Below are positions 35,482-46,412 of a DNA stretch of 64,000 nt, in pieces. The stretch spans positions 115,594 to 179,593 of the forward strand of contig JAESIW010000010.1 of the NCBI GenBank assembly GCA_016802295.1. The letters are read 5' to 3'. Source of the stretch: Brachionus rotundiformis (lineage: Eukaryota; Rotifera; Eurotatoria; Ploima; Brachionidae). The position numbers were made by a program, and so were the translations under genes. The notes beneath the pieces are model-generated. The model was not told the DNA's origin. It did no database searches and saw only the letters and a list, made by a program, of their open reading frames with translations. Positions within the stretch are counted from its first letter, which is position 1. The number at the start of each line of letters is the position of its first letter.

Positions 35482-36004
35482 ATGAGCGTTTTCGATCCAG
35501 ATTTAAAAATATTCGGGGACTCATGTGAAAAAATAGCTGAAAATGTAATTTCAGATAACAAAGCAATGGGTAATTTGCTGTCGAGAATTCAAAATTCACT
35601 TGAATTGACTGAGAGTGTTGAAGAAATGAAAAGTGATATAAAAAAAATTTTAGATATGCTTAAAAGTGTGGTGACAAAGAATGATCTTAAAGCAAAATTT
35701 AGACAATTTGAAACAAATCAATTAATCAGAAAAGAAAACAGATTAAGATTTAGAACAAATCAAATTAATTTCGAATGGCTAAATGTAAGTATTTTAGCTA
35801 TTAAAATATTCAAAATTTTCACCTATTTAATTTAAGAATGACGAACATAAAACCCCTGCAATTGAAAATACATTTGAATCATTTAATAAACTTTCAGACA
35901 AAGCTTTATCTGATCTGGCAAAATTCTATGACATGCCAGAGCTTGGTTTTTCTTTAAAAGAAGAAAAAAAGAAAGCGTTATCAATTTATTTAGGTTTCTA
36001 CTAG
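35482..36004 (+). CDS. Small unrecognised coiled-coil protein, two exons
   Basis: Exons 35482-35784 and 35837-36004 give 156 aa. The N-terminal part (residues 10-65, with SVEEMKSDIKKILDMLKSV) is predicted to be helical/coiled coil by its heptad-like spacing. The second exon ends in PELGFSLKEEKKKALSIYLGFY. No motif that I can name. Both exons keep frame across a 52-bp intron with proper GT and AG, and an acceptor-like AG sits 8 bases before the ATG as in other genes here, so it is likely real. Function unknown. Confidence 0.65.
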
Positions 36005-36134
36005 TCTATTTTTCTGAAAATAAACTTGTCGTTTTAAAAAAAATTTAAATATTTTAATAAAATTTTTTTATTAAATTTAATATTTTGTCTATTTTGATAT
36101 TTTAAATCGATTTATAAAAAAACACCTAATTTTG

Positions 36135-36340
36135 TCTACTAAACGATTTAAACTGTCTCACTCTGGTAAATAGTTGACATTGCTTTAATTCATCTAAAAA
36201 TGGATGTTGCGTCTCCGTTGTTAAATTAAATAGAATTTTGTTAGAAGAACTAGTCATTGAGAAATAATTTTCCGAATGACCATCGACTTGCCCGAGCCCT
36301 TATTCGCTGGCATCAGTAAACCACACTTTTATGGGATAAA
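36135..36340 (-). pseudogene. Coding-like scrap of unknown origin
   Basis: The minus strand reads open for about 66 codons with one TAA: PIKVWFTDASE, stop, then GLGQVDGHSENYFSMTSSS and continuing to QLFTRVRQFKSFSRQN. A splice acceptor (AATAAG) coincides with the stop, so it could be a terminal exon beginning at GGCTCGGG. FTDAS...GLG also resembles the RNase H start of retroelement polyproteins, though what follows does not. I cannot assign it. Confidence 0.3.
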
Positions 36341-36458
36341 TAATAAAATATTATATTTTTTTGTTTTTTGAAGAAAAAAAATTAACTTGTGTAATAACTT
36401 TTTCTTTGTCTGAGCAGTTAGATTATTTTGGTTTTTTCTAAATTTTAATAGCTGTGCG

Positions 36459-36720
36459 TTTTGGTTACTGTTCGAATAACTGCAGATCTTGACAACAAAT
36501 TCAATGGTAATAACATTCTAGAAAGTGTAAATACTCAGAACCAAAATGGGACCCGTCTTGAGAATGCTTTACTCAATTTGAACAAAAGAACATTGAGGTA
36601 ATCGCTAATAAACTTACTAATCAAATAACTGTAGCTGCAAGTAGATCAATCCCAGCTAGACTTTGTAAGTTATTTAGACAAAAACTACTCAGAGACATTA
36701 TTGAAACAATTAGCAAATAA
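36459..36720 (+). pseudogene. Frame-shifted coding remnant of unknown origin
   Basis: One frame gives VTVRITADLDNKFNGNNILE and on to NGTRLE; a second frame takes over near 36560 with TQFEQKNIEVIANKLTNQ and ends KLLRDIIETISK before TAA at 36718-36720. The alternation of amino-acid-like composition across a frame change suggests a decayed gene. No family recognised; no similarity to the neighbouring gene at 35482. Confidence 0.4.
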
Positions 36721-39700
36721 TAATCAATTACTTTTTAATAATATAAGAATGTCTAAATATTATCTATCTTTCCATGCATAATTTATTAATCAGTAATTGG
36801 CTAATGACATATTTAAATATTTACTTGTTAAATTTAATTTTTTATTTATACAATAAATTATTGGTTCAAATAATTTTATTATTAAACATCAATTAGGTAC
36901 TTTTTTAACAATATTTAAATAGTTATATCTAAAATTTATGTTAAATTTGATGATGCCAATTTAGAATGATCATTTGCTGTTATATTTTATGATTTTTATT
37001 ATTTATATTTAGCTTAAATATCAATATATTCGACTTCGATGGCTAACAACAAGTTTTTAATGCTTTTTAAACTAATAACCAAGTTTAATGTACATAAGCT
37101 CAAAAGTAAAATTCATTCAGTTTAGTTTTATTAATTAATTTGTTCTGATCAATATCTAAGAAGTCATTATTTCAAAATTGAGACAAATAGTTTTTGATAC
37201 CTTGCACAAAGTTTAGTAGTTAATAAACAAAGTTACGTAATATTGAATAAGAAACCGATGTTTTTAGCCAGAGTTGCTCCAAATAAAATAGAACGAGGGG
37301 AAAATACGTACAACTAGTTTATTTTGAATTTTATAATTATTAAGTTTATTTATAGAATAAGAATTTTTGGGGGCCGTGTTGCGGCCATGAATATCTCTAG
37401 GCAAATTAATTAAGCAAGATTACACAATCAAGAATAATATTATGCGAACGAGTCTCGACTAGAATTTCATTCAAATCCAATAATTGCTTTGAAATCTAAT
37501 TCTCTTTATATTCTTGTTGCTCTCCGGGTTCATTCATAATTCAAATATGCATTTTCATAGACAATAACTATGACTACTATTATTACAATTGCACCACGAA
37601 GAACAAAACTTGAAATATTGTTATGACTCTAGAAAAATGCATTCAATTTATATTTTATGATCAAATATTAGCGAAATATCTAAACTCGCAAAAACAAAAA
37701 AAACTATGCTAGGCAAACATACTTATGTAGTTTTTTTGTTGTTGTGTTGTAAATTTTGTCCAAAGCTAAATTCATTATGATTCAACATTAGTAAAAAAAT
37801 TGCGTAATAGCTCTTGTTTTGCCAAATCCTCCAAGTGTCGAATTTCTTAAACTCACAGTGTCAAGATTTTGTTTTTCAAGTCCGTTCATAATCCAGAATT
37901 TGACAGTGTTTTAGTTACGTGTATGAATGGCTTGACTACAAAATAAACAATTATTTTTTTAAAATGGATACTAAAACAATCGCACGGTTATTTTTTTATT
38001 TTAAAACGAGCTTTTTATTTTAGATAAAAAAAGTGAATTTGATTTATCGATTTTTTTAAGTCACACTCGTTCAAATGCGATAAAGGTCTTAATAAGCTTT
38101 AAAAAGAATACGACATAGTTTTTTGTCATAATGATAATCTCTATGCATGTTTAAAGACATTTGTTTTTCTATTTAAATTCACTTAATTTATCATGTATGA
38201 CGAACCTGTTCAATTAGGAAAAACGACAGGTTCTATTGGTTTTGCTTGATTTATACAACAATATGGTTTATTGGATCTATTATGTTCTATTGTTCGACAT
38301 ATTGATCAAGCGTTCATTATTTTTTGAGCATGTGCTTAATATCTTTTTATATACATAAAATGGCATAATACTTTTGATAGCAAACGTTTCGTTTTCTAGA
38401 TAAAGGCGTCTGTTTTCGCATTTTGTTGTTACTTAATAGAAATAATACAACTATACTGCACACATTTTATTGAAGTGATTGCACGCAAAATTACCCAGTT
38501 TATCTTATGTAAAAATCTAATATTATGAGTAATAAATGCGAAAATAAATTCATATTAAAGGTAATTATCAATTCAACTAAAGACAAGGAATGCATCACAA
38601 AATATCAAGTAAATATTAGATAAGAAAGTTACTTGAATGATTAAATTGAAAAGAAAAATTTTTAATTTTGAGAACAACTTTTTTTAATATTATTTTAAAA
38701 AAAATACAGATTTTAATACAATTTAATATATTTGCATAAATTAGCATAAAAATTAAATGTTCAAGGCGGGAAAATGTAAAAAAAAATAGGTAAGTTCGGT
38801 AATATAATAAAAAATTGACCTCTCATACTTCTACTTAATCGTCATCGATTACGATCCGTCGTCGACGTAATTGACTCAAATAAATTATGTTTATTTAATG
38901 ATACTTATTAACATACGTCTAATAATGATCATCTTTGTCTTGATCTTTTGTACATAAAAAAATTATAATATCATGTCGAGTCGATATGGCTCGACTCTAT
39001 TTCGTTGTAAAATCTTTTCTCAAGAATTGAAATTAGTTTTTTCGAATTTAGTTTAGCAGTTCAACTTGACGAACTTAACAGTAATTAAATGTACCTAGAG
39101 TTCCTTCATTCGCATAATAAACAAGACATAATATGTAGGCTAAGAATTAAAATGGCGCCTTAGGATGCTTTGCTTAACTTCAAATGACATCATTCTTGGA
39201 TTAATTAAAAACCGATTCAGGTAAAAAGATTATATAAACTCAACTAATTAAGCATTAAGTCAAAGTTTTAGGCCAAAAAAAGCAGTCTTAATTTTGTAAT
39301 TTAAAATGCGTAATAAAATTAAATAGGTGCGCCTTTTGCTAATATTATTTTTAAGAAAACTTACTTATTTGTAGCTGAGGCAACTGGTCGTTACCGCACA
39401 AACTTTAAAGATTGACTTAGATTTTTAATTAATAAACTAGGATTAAGGCTAGACATGTTTTTAGTATGACGTAAAAAAAATTAAAATATTGATTTTCGTT
39501 TTTTGAAAAATCAAGGGAATTATAAATTATGCTTAGCAATTTTGTTAAGCCTTAAATAAATTGAATTTTTTCTGATTTAGACATAGAAAATTACATAAAT
39601 GGGCATTATTTATCATTGTTATTAATAGTTTAACAAAATATCAAATTTTCTTTAAAAAACGATTAAAATTCTCTTATACAACACCAACAAGAAGAAGCAA

Positions 39701-39814
39701 CAAGTTTTCGTTTGAATAGATTTCAACATTGTTCTATTCACATTTATCAAAAGTTTATTCAAAGTGTAATTTTATTTGCGATCAAACCAGTTAGTTTACT
39801 GTGTCCTTTTCAAA

Positions 39815-42035
39815 ATGATTAATGAAACTGTAAAAAACGATGGAATTTGCGAGCCAGAAGTTGGCACCGCGAAGCGAGACTCATCTGCTGATGATTCATT
39901 AGCCAAAAGGGCTAAGCAAAATGAAGTCGAAATTCAGAACGAAAAATACGACAGCATGCAGCCTAGGCTAAAAAAATTCCTCAAACTTTACCAAATTTCT
40001 TCACGAAACTCCATTAATGGACCAAACGAGCTTGATTTAAATATTCAATCAAAAGAGGAGACTAATAGCCTGACTATTATTGCGAACGTAGCAGCTGCCG
40101 CAGCTCAAGCAGAAGTGGAGAAAAAACAAGCTAAAGAAGCTGAGACTTTGAGTGAGAAAAAGGAAAACAAAATTAAGAAAAAAAATTTCAAGTCAAGTCT
40201 GAAATTTTTGAAATGTATCCAAGCTGACCAAGACACGAGTCAATTAATGGAAACACTACTTCATGGCGAGCGAATATCTTGCTTCATAGTTGGTGGAGAG
40301 AAAAGACTCTGTCTTCATGACATACTTAATACAATACTGAAGGATTTTTCAGTTCAAGAAATAAATACAGCATGTCAGAAATTATCTATTGCGTGCTTGG
40401 AATCTACACCCAAGCAGCTTGATATATTAAAGCGAAATCAATTATTGCCACCTGGAGCACCAAATTGTGGTCTCCTCACACAAACAAATTCGGAACGCTT
40501 GTGTGCTTACTTGATGGACTCAAGCTTATCCGAAAAGGTTCCTTTCGAGACTCCACCAAGCTCTACATCTTCATCGCCAGCTTCGCACACTCCAACTAAC
40601 CTAAAAGTGTTTCATGAATGCTTTGGTAAAACTTATGGCTACATTCATTTAAATATGTACATTCGCCATGATTCTGCTTGCATTGAATGCGACTATTGTC
40701 GCAAACTCTATTCGCCTAAAAATTTTGTTTGCCACTCGCACAAAAATGAAACATACACACGCCACTGGGGATTTGATTCTACAAATTGGCGCCTTTATCT
40801 TAAATTGGCTACCAGTCAGAGTTCCGATGAAAAAAACATTCTTGCTGACGTCAAAATAAGTAACAAAGACAATATAGCTGCTAACACCAACAAAGAGCTT
40901 AATGAACTTAAAGACAAAGAAAAGATGTTCATTTTACAAGAAGAATTTGAATTGTTTAAGCAAAAATTTTCAAACGCTGAACAAAAAGTTAAAAGTTCGC
41001 CTCGATCTTTAAGCGATTTAAATAATCATATTAAGAAAACTACAGAACACAAATTACTTAATGATTTATTAGCTAGAACGACCGATTCCGGTCTCTTGAT
41101 TCCTAATCAACCTAATTTAGTAATACAAAACAGTTCATTACTTTCAACGCCAAAAAGCTCAAAATCAAAGCTCAATCAAACACCAAACTCTACTGCCTAC
41201 AATAATATGCTCAAGTGTTTTAATAAGCAAAGTTTTAACGGATTCAATCATCAGTCACACTATTTGTCATCTTCAATCACCTTAGATTCAAACATGCTTG
41301 AGTTTATTCTAAGTGAAATTCAAGCAAATGTTCCAAATAAAGATAGTGCTGAGCGTCTCAAACAAATGGTAACTCAAATGCAAGCCTATTATTTGGAACG
41401 GATTAACGAAAATTCCCACATCAAAAACAAATACATTAGCGAACTTGAAGAAGTAATTTTTGAAAATTTAATTTGTTATTTATAATATTTTGATTTTTTT
41501 GTCATTTAAGAATAAAATTAGTCTTCATAATGAAAATGACCAACTAAAATGTCAACTAAGATTATATCAATTACAAAATGAATTTATCAAGGATCCTTAT
41601 TTGATTAAGAAACACTCGCCAACATCTAACAATCCACTGCATTTGAATAGCTTGTTGCATGGTTCCAAAATTATGCAGCAATCGTCAGCCTCTACACCAA
41701 CTTCCACATCTCCATCTGCATCTACTCATCTTTCTAATGCCCAATCTTCTTCCCATCTTAACTCAAAAAATCAAACAACTGCTCTAATACAAAATATTCT
41801 AATGCTACAGAATCAGCAAGCCAACTCGAACAGTTTAGCACAATCATTTCCGTTCATACTAAATCAGTATTCAAGTCAGTTAATTGATCCAATCACATCA
41901 ACCCCAGTAAAATTCAATCAATCCAAGTACATGAATGCTGCATCAACAACTCCAACTTCTACACAAACAGTATCCAACGTAAAAAGTGAACAAAAACCCA
42001 ATGTCTTGAACCATCAAACAAGTGCCAAGGCTTAA
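39815..42035 (+). CDS. SKI/SnoN family transcriptional co-repressor, two exons
   Basis: Exons 39815-41452 and 41511-42035 give 720 aa. The Ski/Sno/Dac domain spans about residues 140-245 (HGERISCFIVGGEKRLCLHDIL ... FSVQEINTACQKL ... LPPGAPNCGLLTQTNSERLC), followed by the SAND-like, Zn-binding SMAD4-interaction domain (about 264-330: VFHECFGKTYGYI ... CIECDYCRKLYSPKNFVCHSHK ... HWGFDSTNWRLYL). A coiled-coil region straddles the intron and a Ser/Thr/Gln-rich tail ends the protein. SKI and SnoN recruit N-CoR/HDAC to SMADs and damp TGF-beta/BMP signalling. Start at the ATG at 39815, since the in-frame upstream triplet is only TTG. AATAAA is present about 90 bp downstream. SKI versus SKIL cannot be decided. 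Confidence 0.95.
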
Positions 42036-44261
42036 CAATTTAACAAAGTGGTTTTATTCTTTTCTTCAAAATGTATTAAATCCGATTCAATTGTTTCCGA
42101 TTAATTAATACATTAAGTTTTGTAAAAATAAACAACTGTAAATAATGGTTAAATCGGAACAAAGTGAATCGTACGCCCAGTGTCAACTTGTATAGAGAAG
42201 TTGTTGTGTTTTTGTTTGTCCCAGAATTTAATTTATTTTTTTTTGTGTTGAACCTTTATTCTCAATTTTTTAGTCTTAATAAGTTAATTTTTTTAAAAAA
42301 AGAATTAACTTGATTTAAAAACATTTTATTTAAATCCCGTTCGATGTGATTAACATCAATCGGTAAAATATTTAAAACCTCCCAATGCTTTGAAAAAAAG
42401 AAAATTAAGGAAAAAAACTCTTTTTACAATCAATACTTATGATTTTTCAATAATGGAACTTTTTACGTATATTTTTGGTTTTGATCATCTATTCAAAATT
42501 TTAAATTAAAAGCTTTTAATTTTTTTAAATTATTGTAAACCATTACATTAAAAATATAAATACTGTTATTATTTTTAGTTTTAAATATAATTTTAAATAA
42601 ATTTTTTAACATTAATAATGATATTTTAAAAGCTATTTAGATGAAGAGAAATATTTCGACTTAAATTTTTTCAAAACATAATTTATTACAACACGGTTTT
42701 ACAAGAAAAATCTTATACTCTTATTTAGGTAATTTGAACAGAAATAATTATATACTATTTAATTATTTAAAATATTAATGTAATCAAAAATACACTAATT
42801 CTATTTATATCTACTCTAAAATAATAGACGAAAACGGACAAAATAAAAAATTTTAAAAAAATCAAAGATATAAGTTTAAAATCAATAAATTATGTATAAA
42901 ATCTTGTCTTGACAACCATTTGTGCGCATTAAATTCAATTGAATAACTATTTTCGATTAATTAAAATATATTTTTCAATTCATAATTAATTTTTAAGACA
43001 TATGTTTAAAATTTTAACATTTGTTAGAGTTTTTAATGTCAGTTATTAATAGCACATCACTAAAGTGTTATCTTTTAACGTATTTTTTTATTAATATATT
43101 TTTTTTATTTGTTGATTTTAATAATTGATATCATTACCCTGAAATTTAAACATTTAATTCAATAGTCAGAAATACAAATGATAATATGATACTTTCATTA
43201 ATACAACGCATTTTTTATCTAAATGACGTCAAATTATATATTTTTAAAAATTCACTATTAAGAAAATTGAACCGTTTTAAGAAGGTTTTTATAGAGAGGA
43301 ATTTTTTTTTAATTAAGAAATCAACAAGCATATTATATGATAGAAGCCTAAGAAGAAAAGTTAAGTTTTATGGATTTAAACTGAATTTTTATGTCTCTAT
43401 TTAACTCTAATAAATTCTTCTAACAGAATACTAAAATAACTGCTTAAGATTTTTATCGTTTTTAAACATCCTGAGTTGGAATTATTGTATTTATATATGG
43501 AAAGCAGTGTTAACACTAATTTGAAATCAATTTTACTAAAAATTTGAAATATACTCTTCTAGAAATACTCTTAATAATTTTTCCTCGGTTAATTTAAGTA
43601 AAATTTCTTTAAAATTAATATATCGATTTAAAAATCAAAAATTTAACTTTCGATTGTTTTAATAATAGTATATTTAAATCATCTAATGATCTAGATTAAA
43701 ATATTAATTAATTTCTTAAAATTTTAGTAACTTGAAATTACTTAATTATTCAAAATATATTTATTTGAATATTTTAGCATGTATTAAGTTAAGTTTTTGA
43801 ATTATTTTTTTGTTTTTTTTAAACATAACAATTTAAGGTTAAAGAGTTTCTAAATCTGAAGACAAAATAATCCATTTCTTTATTCATCATTTAAAATATG
43901 CTAGATAAATATATAAATATTTACAGATATTTAAAAATATGTGTTTTATTTATGATGGCAATGGTAGAAAAATTACTTAATCTATAAACCAAGCGAAAAT
44001 TTAAAGGAAATCATATTTTTTTCAAAAAATAGCTTAAATTAAAATTTATGACTGGAAAATTTAATTATTTACGAGTTATTGAGAATAAATGATAAGAATT
44101 TCCAAACTATTTTTAAATTTATTTACTTAAATATACTTTATATTTATATTAATATTTCAAGTCTAAGATGAAATTTTTTTAATTCTTAGACATGTTTATT
44201 TAGTACTGTATTTAATTAGGGAAAAAAAATAAAGTTCTGTTAATATATTTTAGACAAAAGT
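42036..44261. other. Intergenic, AT-rich
   Basis: About 2.2 kb. The first 150 bp look like SKI 3' UTR. A 72-codon frame at 43186-43404 is Phe/Lys/Leu-rich with no start context and is not accepted as a gene. Confidence 0.55.
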
Positions 44262-44594
44262 ATGACAAAGCCTCACGTTATTAGTAAAAGCAAAACTCTT
44301 GATATTCCAATAATAATTACTTCTACAGTAACAGAAGAAAACCAATACTCAATTGACAATGAAAAAGCAGACTTAACAAAATTTAAATTAGATAAAAAAT
44401 TTTCGATTGGATCAAATCAGCTCAATTCAATGTCAAATTCAAAATCAGAAAATTCAATACAGAATCATTTTGATACTTACGAATTCCGAAATCAAAAATT
44501 TTTACAACCTCCATCAATAGTCAATGAAACAAATTTAACTAATGTAAACATAAATGCTGATTTTCATGTGAAAAATTATCACATTCCTGATTAA
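44262..44594 (+). CDS. Short hypothetical protein or terminal exon
   Basis: 110 aa, Ser/Asn/Thr-rich, starting MTKPHVISKSKTLDIPIIIT. No domain recognised. An acceptor-like TATTTTAG lies 8 bases before the ATG, so it may be a short single-exon gene or the last exon of a gene whose upstream exons I cannot place. AATAAA occurs about 20 bp after the stop, which supports a genuine 3' end. Confidence 0.42.
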   Translation: MTKPHVISKSKTLDIPIIITSTVTEENQYSIDNEKADLTKFKLDKKFSIGSNQLNSMSNSKSENSIQNHFDTYEFRNQKFLQPPSIVNETNLTNVNINADFHVKNYHIPD

Positions 44595-45325
44595 AAATTG
44601 TGAATTATTGAGAAAATAAAGTCAGACATTTAAGAAAACATAGAAAAATTTTGTTTTAAATTTAAAGTTTTGTGGAAAGTGGTTCTATATAGAAATAATT
44701 ATATTTTTTTAAATGTATTAGTTAAAAAATTTGTTTTTAAGTGAATAAATTTTGTTTGTATATTTTTAAAACAATAATCGCAATAACTAAATAGTTATAT
44801 ATAAAAAAAGCATAATTTTACTAAACAACTTTTATCTAATTTATCCTTTATCTATTTATTTTTATAATAAATAATGATTTTTTTAATCTAATTTTTTGTT
44901 GATCTAAGCTAAACGAAACCTTTGATTAAAATTTAATAAACTTCAAAAAATTACTTATATATTGAAATTGAAGAAATATCATCATTACATTTCGAGATGA
45001 AATTTAAAAGTATTAGATGTTTATTCATAGAATTCCAGGAATGGCGTCTTTTGAACATTCTTAATAAGGAATCAGTCATTTTAATTATTATATTAATATT
45101 AATACTTGATGATTTATGGATTATATAGTTTTTCGAATATCATTTGAATACATTTAAAAAAATAAAATAATAAAGGCAAACAGTTTATATTTTTTACTAA
45201 TTCAGAGTGAAATACATTGAAAAATATTAATTATTCATAGCACTAAAATAAATTTGATAGGAATATTTAAATTTTATTTTTTAAAAAAAATTAAATCAAA
45301 ATTTACAAGCAATTTAAAGATAAGA
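44595..45325. other. Intergenic, AT-rich
   Basis: Convergent spacer between the 44.3-kb frame (+) and the 45.3-kb gene (-). Nothing beyond AT-rich sequence is seen. Confidence 0.55.
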
Positions 45326-45976
45326 TTAAATAATTAAATTACTTTCTGAATCGGAATCTGAATTTTGTGTACTCTTCCTTCTTATGGCACTTCGTGGGGG
45401 CGATGGAGCCTGGGGCCGTTTTATCGGAGAAATATTTCGAGTAACAGGACAGGTATAAACTAGCCTTTGGTTTAATTTTGTATTTTCATTAGAGAGAGGC
45501 AAGTCTTCATCTAGATCTAAAGCATTACGAAGTGTTAACTTATTTTCGAAAAATGATAATTTTTGATTAATAGGTATTTGGCTGTTAGTTGACGATGCAA
45601 AATGATATAATGTATCTTTTCTTTCAATAAAATTATTGATAAAGCTTTCATTGTGTTCTAAATCTAAGTTTTGATCATGATTATCATTTTCTTCTAACTT
45701 TTCTATCTTCAAATTGCTTTCTGTTCGATAAAATGGATCATTTGCTCTTGGAATATCAGGTAAAGTGGTAAAGCGTTTAAATGGAAGATCTAAGTCTAGA
45801 TCTTGTTCTGAATTACTTTTTATTCTTTGTTTAGGAGATGCGATATTACTTTGTTCTTTAATGAGTCTGCGAATCTCATGCATATTTTCAATTTCACGAG
45901 GTGATGGCTCTTGAAATTTTTTGGTTGACATGGAATTATTATTTTTAAAAACATCATATTCATTTTGAGAAGACAT
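45326..45976 (-). CDS. Unrecognised acidic/basic low-complexity protein
   Basis: 216 aa, single exon. Charged and Asn/Ser-rich, with a helical N-terminal stretch (PREIENMHEIRRLIKEQ), a central FKRFTTLPDIPRANDPFY motif, and a C-terminal Pro/Arg block (KRPQAPSPPRSAIRRKS) before an acidic end. No domain recognised and no membrane segment. The ATG directly follows an acceptor-like CTTTTATAG on the minus strand. Length, clean frame and composition unlike the flanks favour a real gene. Confidence 0.55.
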   Translation of the reverse strand: MSSQNEYDVFKNNNSMSTKKFQEPSPREIENMHEIRRLIKEQSNIASPKQRIKSNSEQDLDLDLPFKRFTTLPDIPRANDPFYRTESNLKIEKLEENDNHDQNLDLEHNESFINNFIERKDTLYHFASSTNSQIPINQKLSFFENKLTLRNALDLDEDLPLSNENTKLNQRLVYTCPVTRNISPIKRPQAPSPPRSAIRRKSTQNSDSDSESNLII

Positions 45977-46412
45977 CTATAAAAGATATGTTCAAAACAT
46001 TTACTGAGAAAAACAAAAAGTGAAATCCATATCCTTTAATTATAGGAATTTAAATTAAATTCTGTCGCTAAGCAAATTAAGGCAAGATATTAAAATATTC
46101 GCAAATTTATAATTTGCTAAATTACATTTTTCAAAATTTAATTAAATTTTGCTATTTAATAACGATTAAAAGCTTTACCCTTAAAATTTTTTCTATTTAC
46201 ATAGGAAAATCATTTTATCTTAATAATTTTTTAAAAAATTAGATAAATTATTTTTTTATTAATATTATTCTTTTTAAATTTTGTTATCAATTATAAATCT
46301 TGATATATATTTAATTCTAAATAGCAAAAACATTGAGGAATATATTTTGAAAAATATTAGAGCTGCTTCATGCGAAAATTTATTATTCAAAGATAAAATA
46401 AAAAGAGGAATT
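45977..46412. other. Spacer upstream of the 45.3-kb gene, downstream of UFSP2
   Basis: AT-rich; a 72-codon minus frame that reaches into it from 46492 is the out-of-frame extension of the UFSP2 last exon. Confidence 0.55.

Larger units (their letters stand above)
36005..39814. other. Long gene-poor stretch upstream of SKI
   Basis: About 3.8 kb. Two coding-like scraps (36135-36340 minus, 36459-36720 plus) lie at its left end and are listed separately. The remainder has no convincing frame, but from about 37350 it is visibly less AT-rich than other spacers, with compact G+C patches at 37365-37390, 38840-38880 and 38970-39000; the last can fold into an 8-bp stem (GTCGAGTC with GGCTCGAC). This would suit regulatory DNA or 5'-UTR exons of the developmental gene downstream. 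Confidence 0.5.

Noticed and set aside
38830..38960. Possible minus-strand terminal exon ending in an LRRRRIVIDDD-like peptide
   Set aside because: No upstream exon could be joined without a stop; kept only as part of the complex spacer.
43186..43404. 72-codon plus-strand frame
   Set aside because: Phe/Lys/Leu/Arg composition follows from AT-rich DNA; no start context, domain or neighbour exon.
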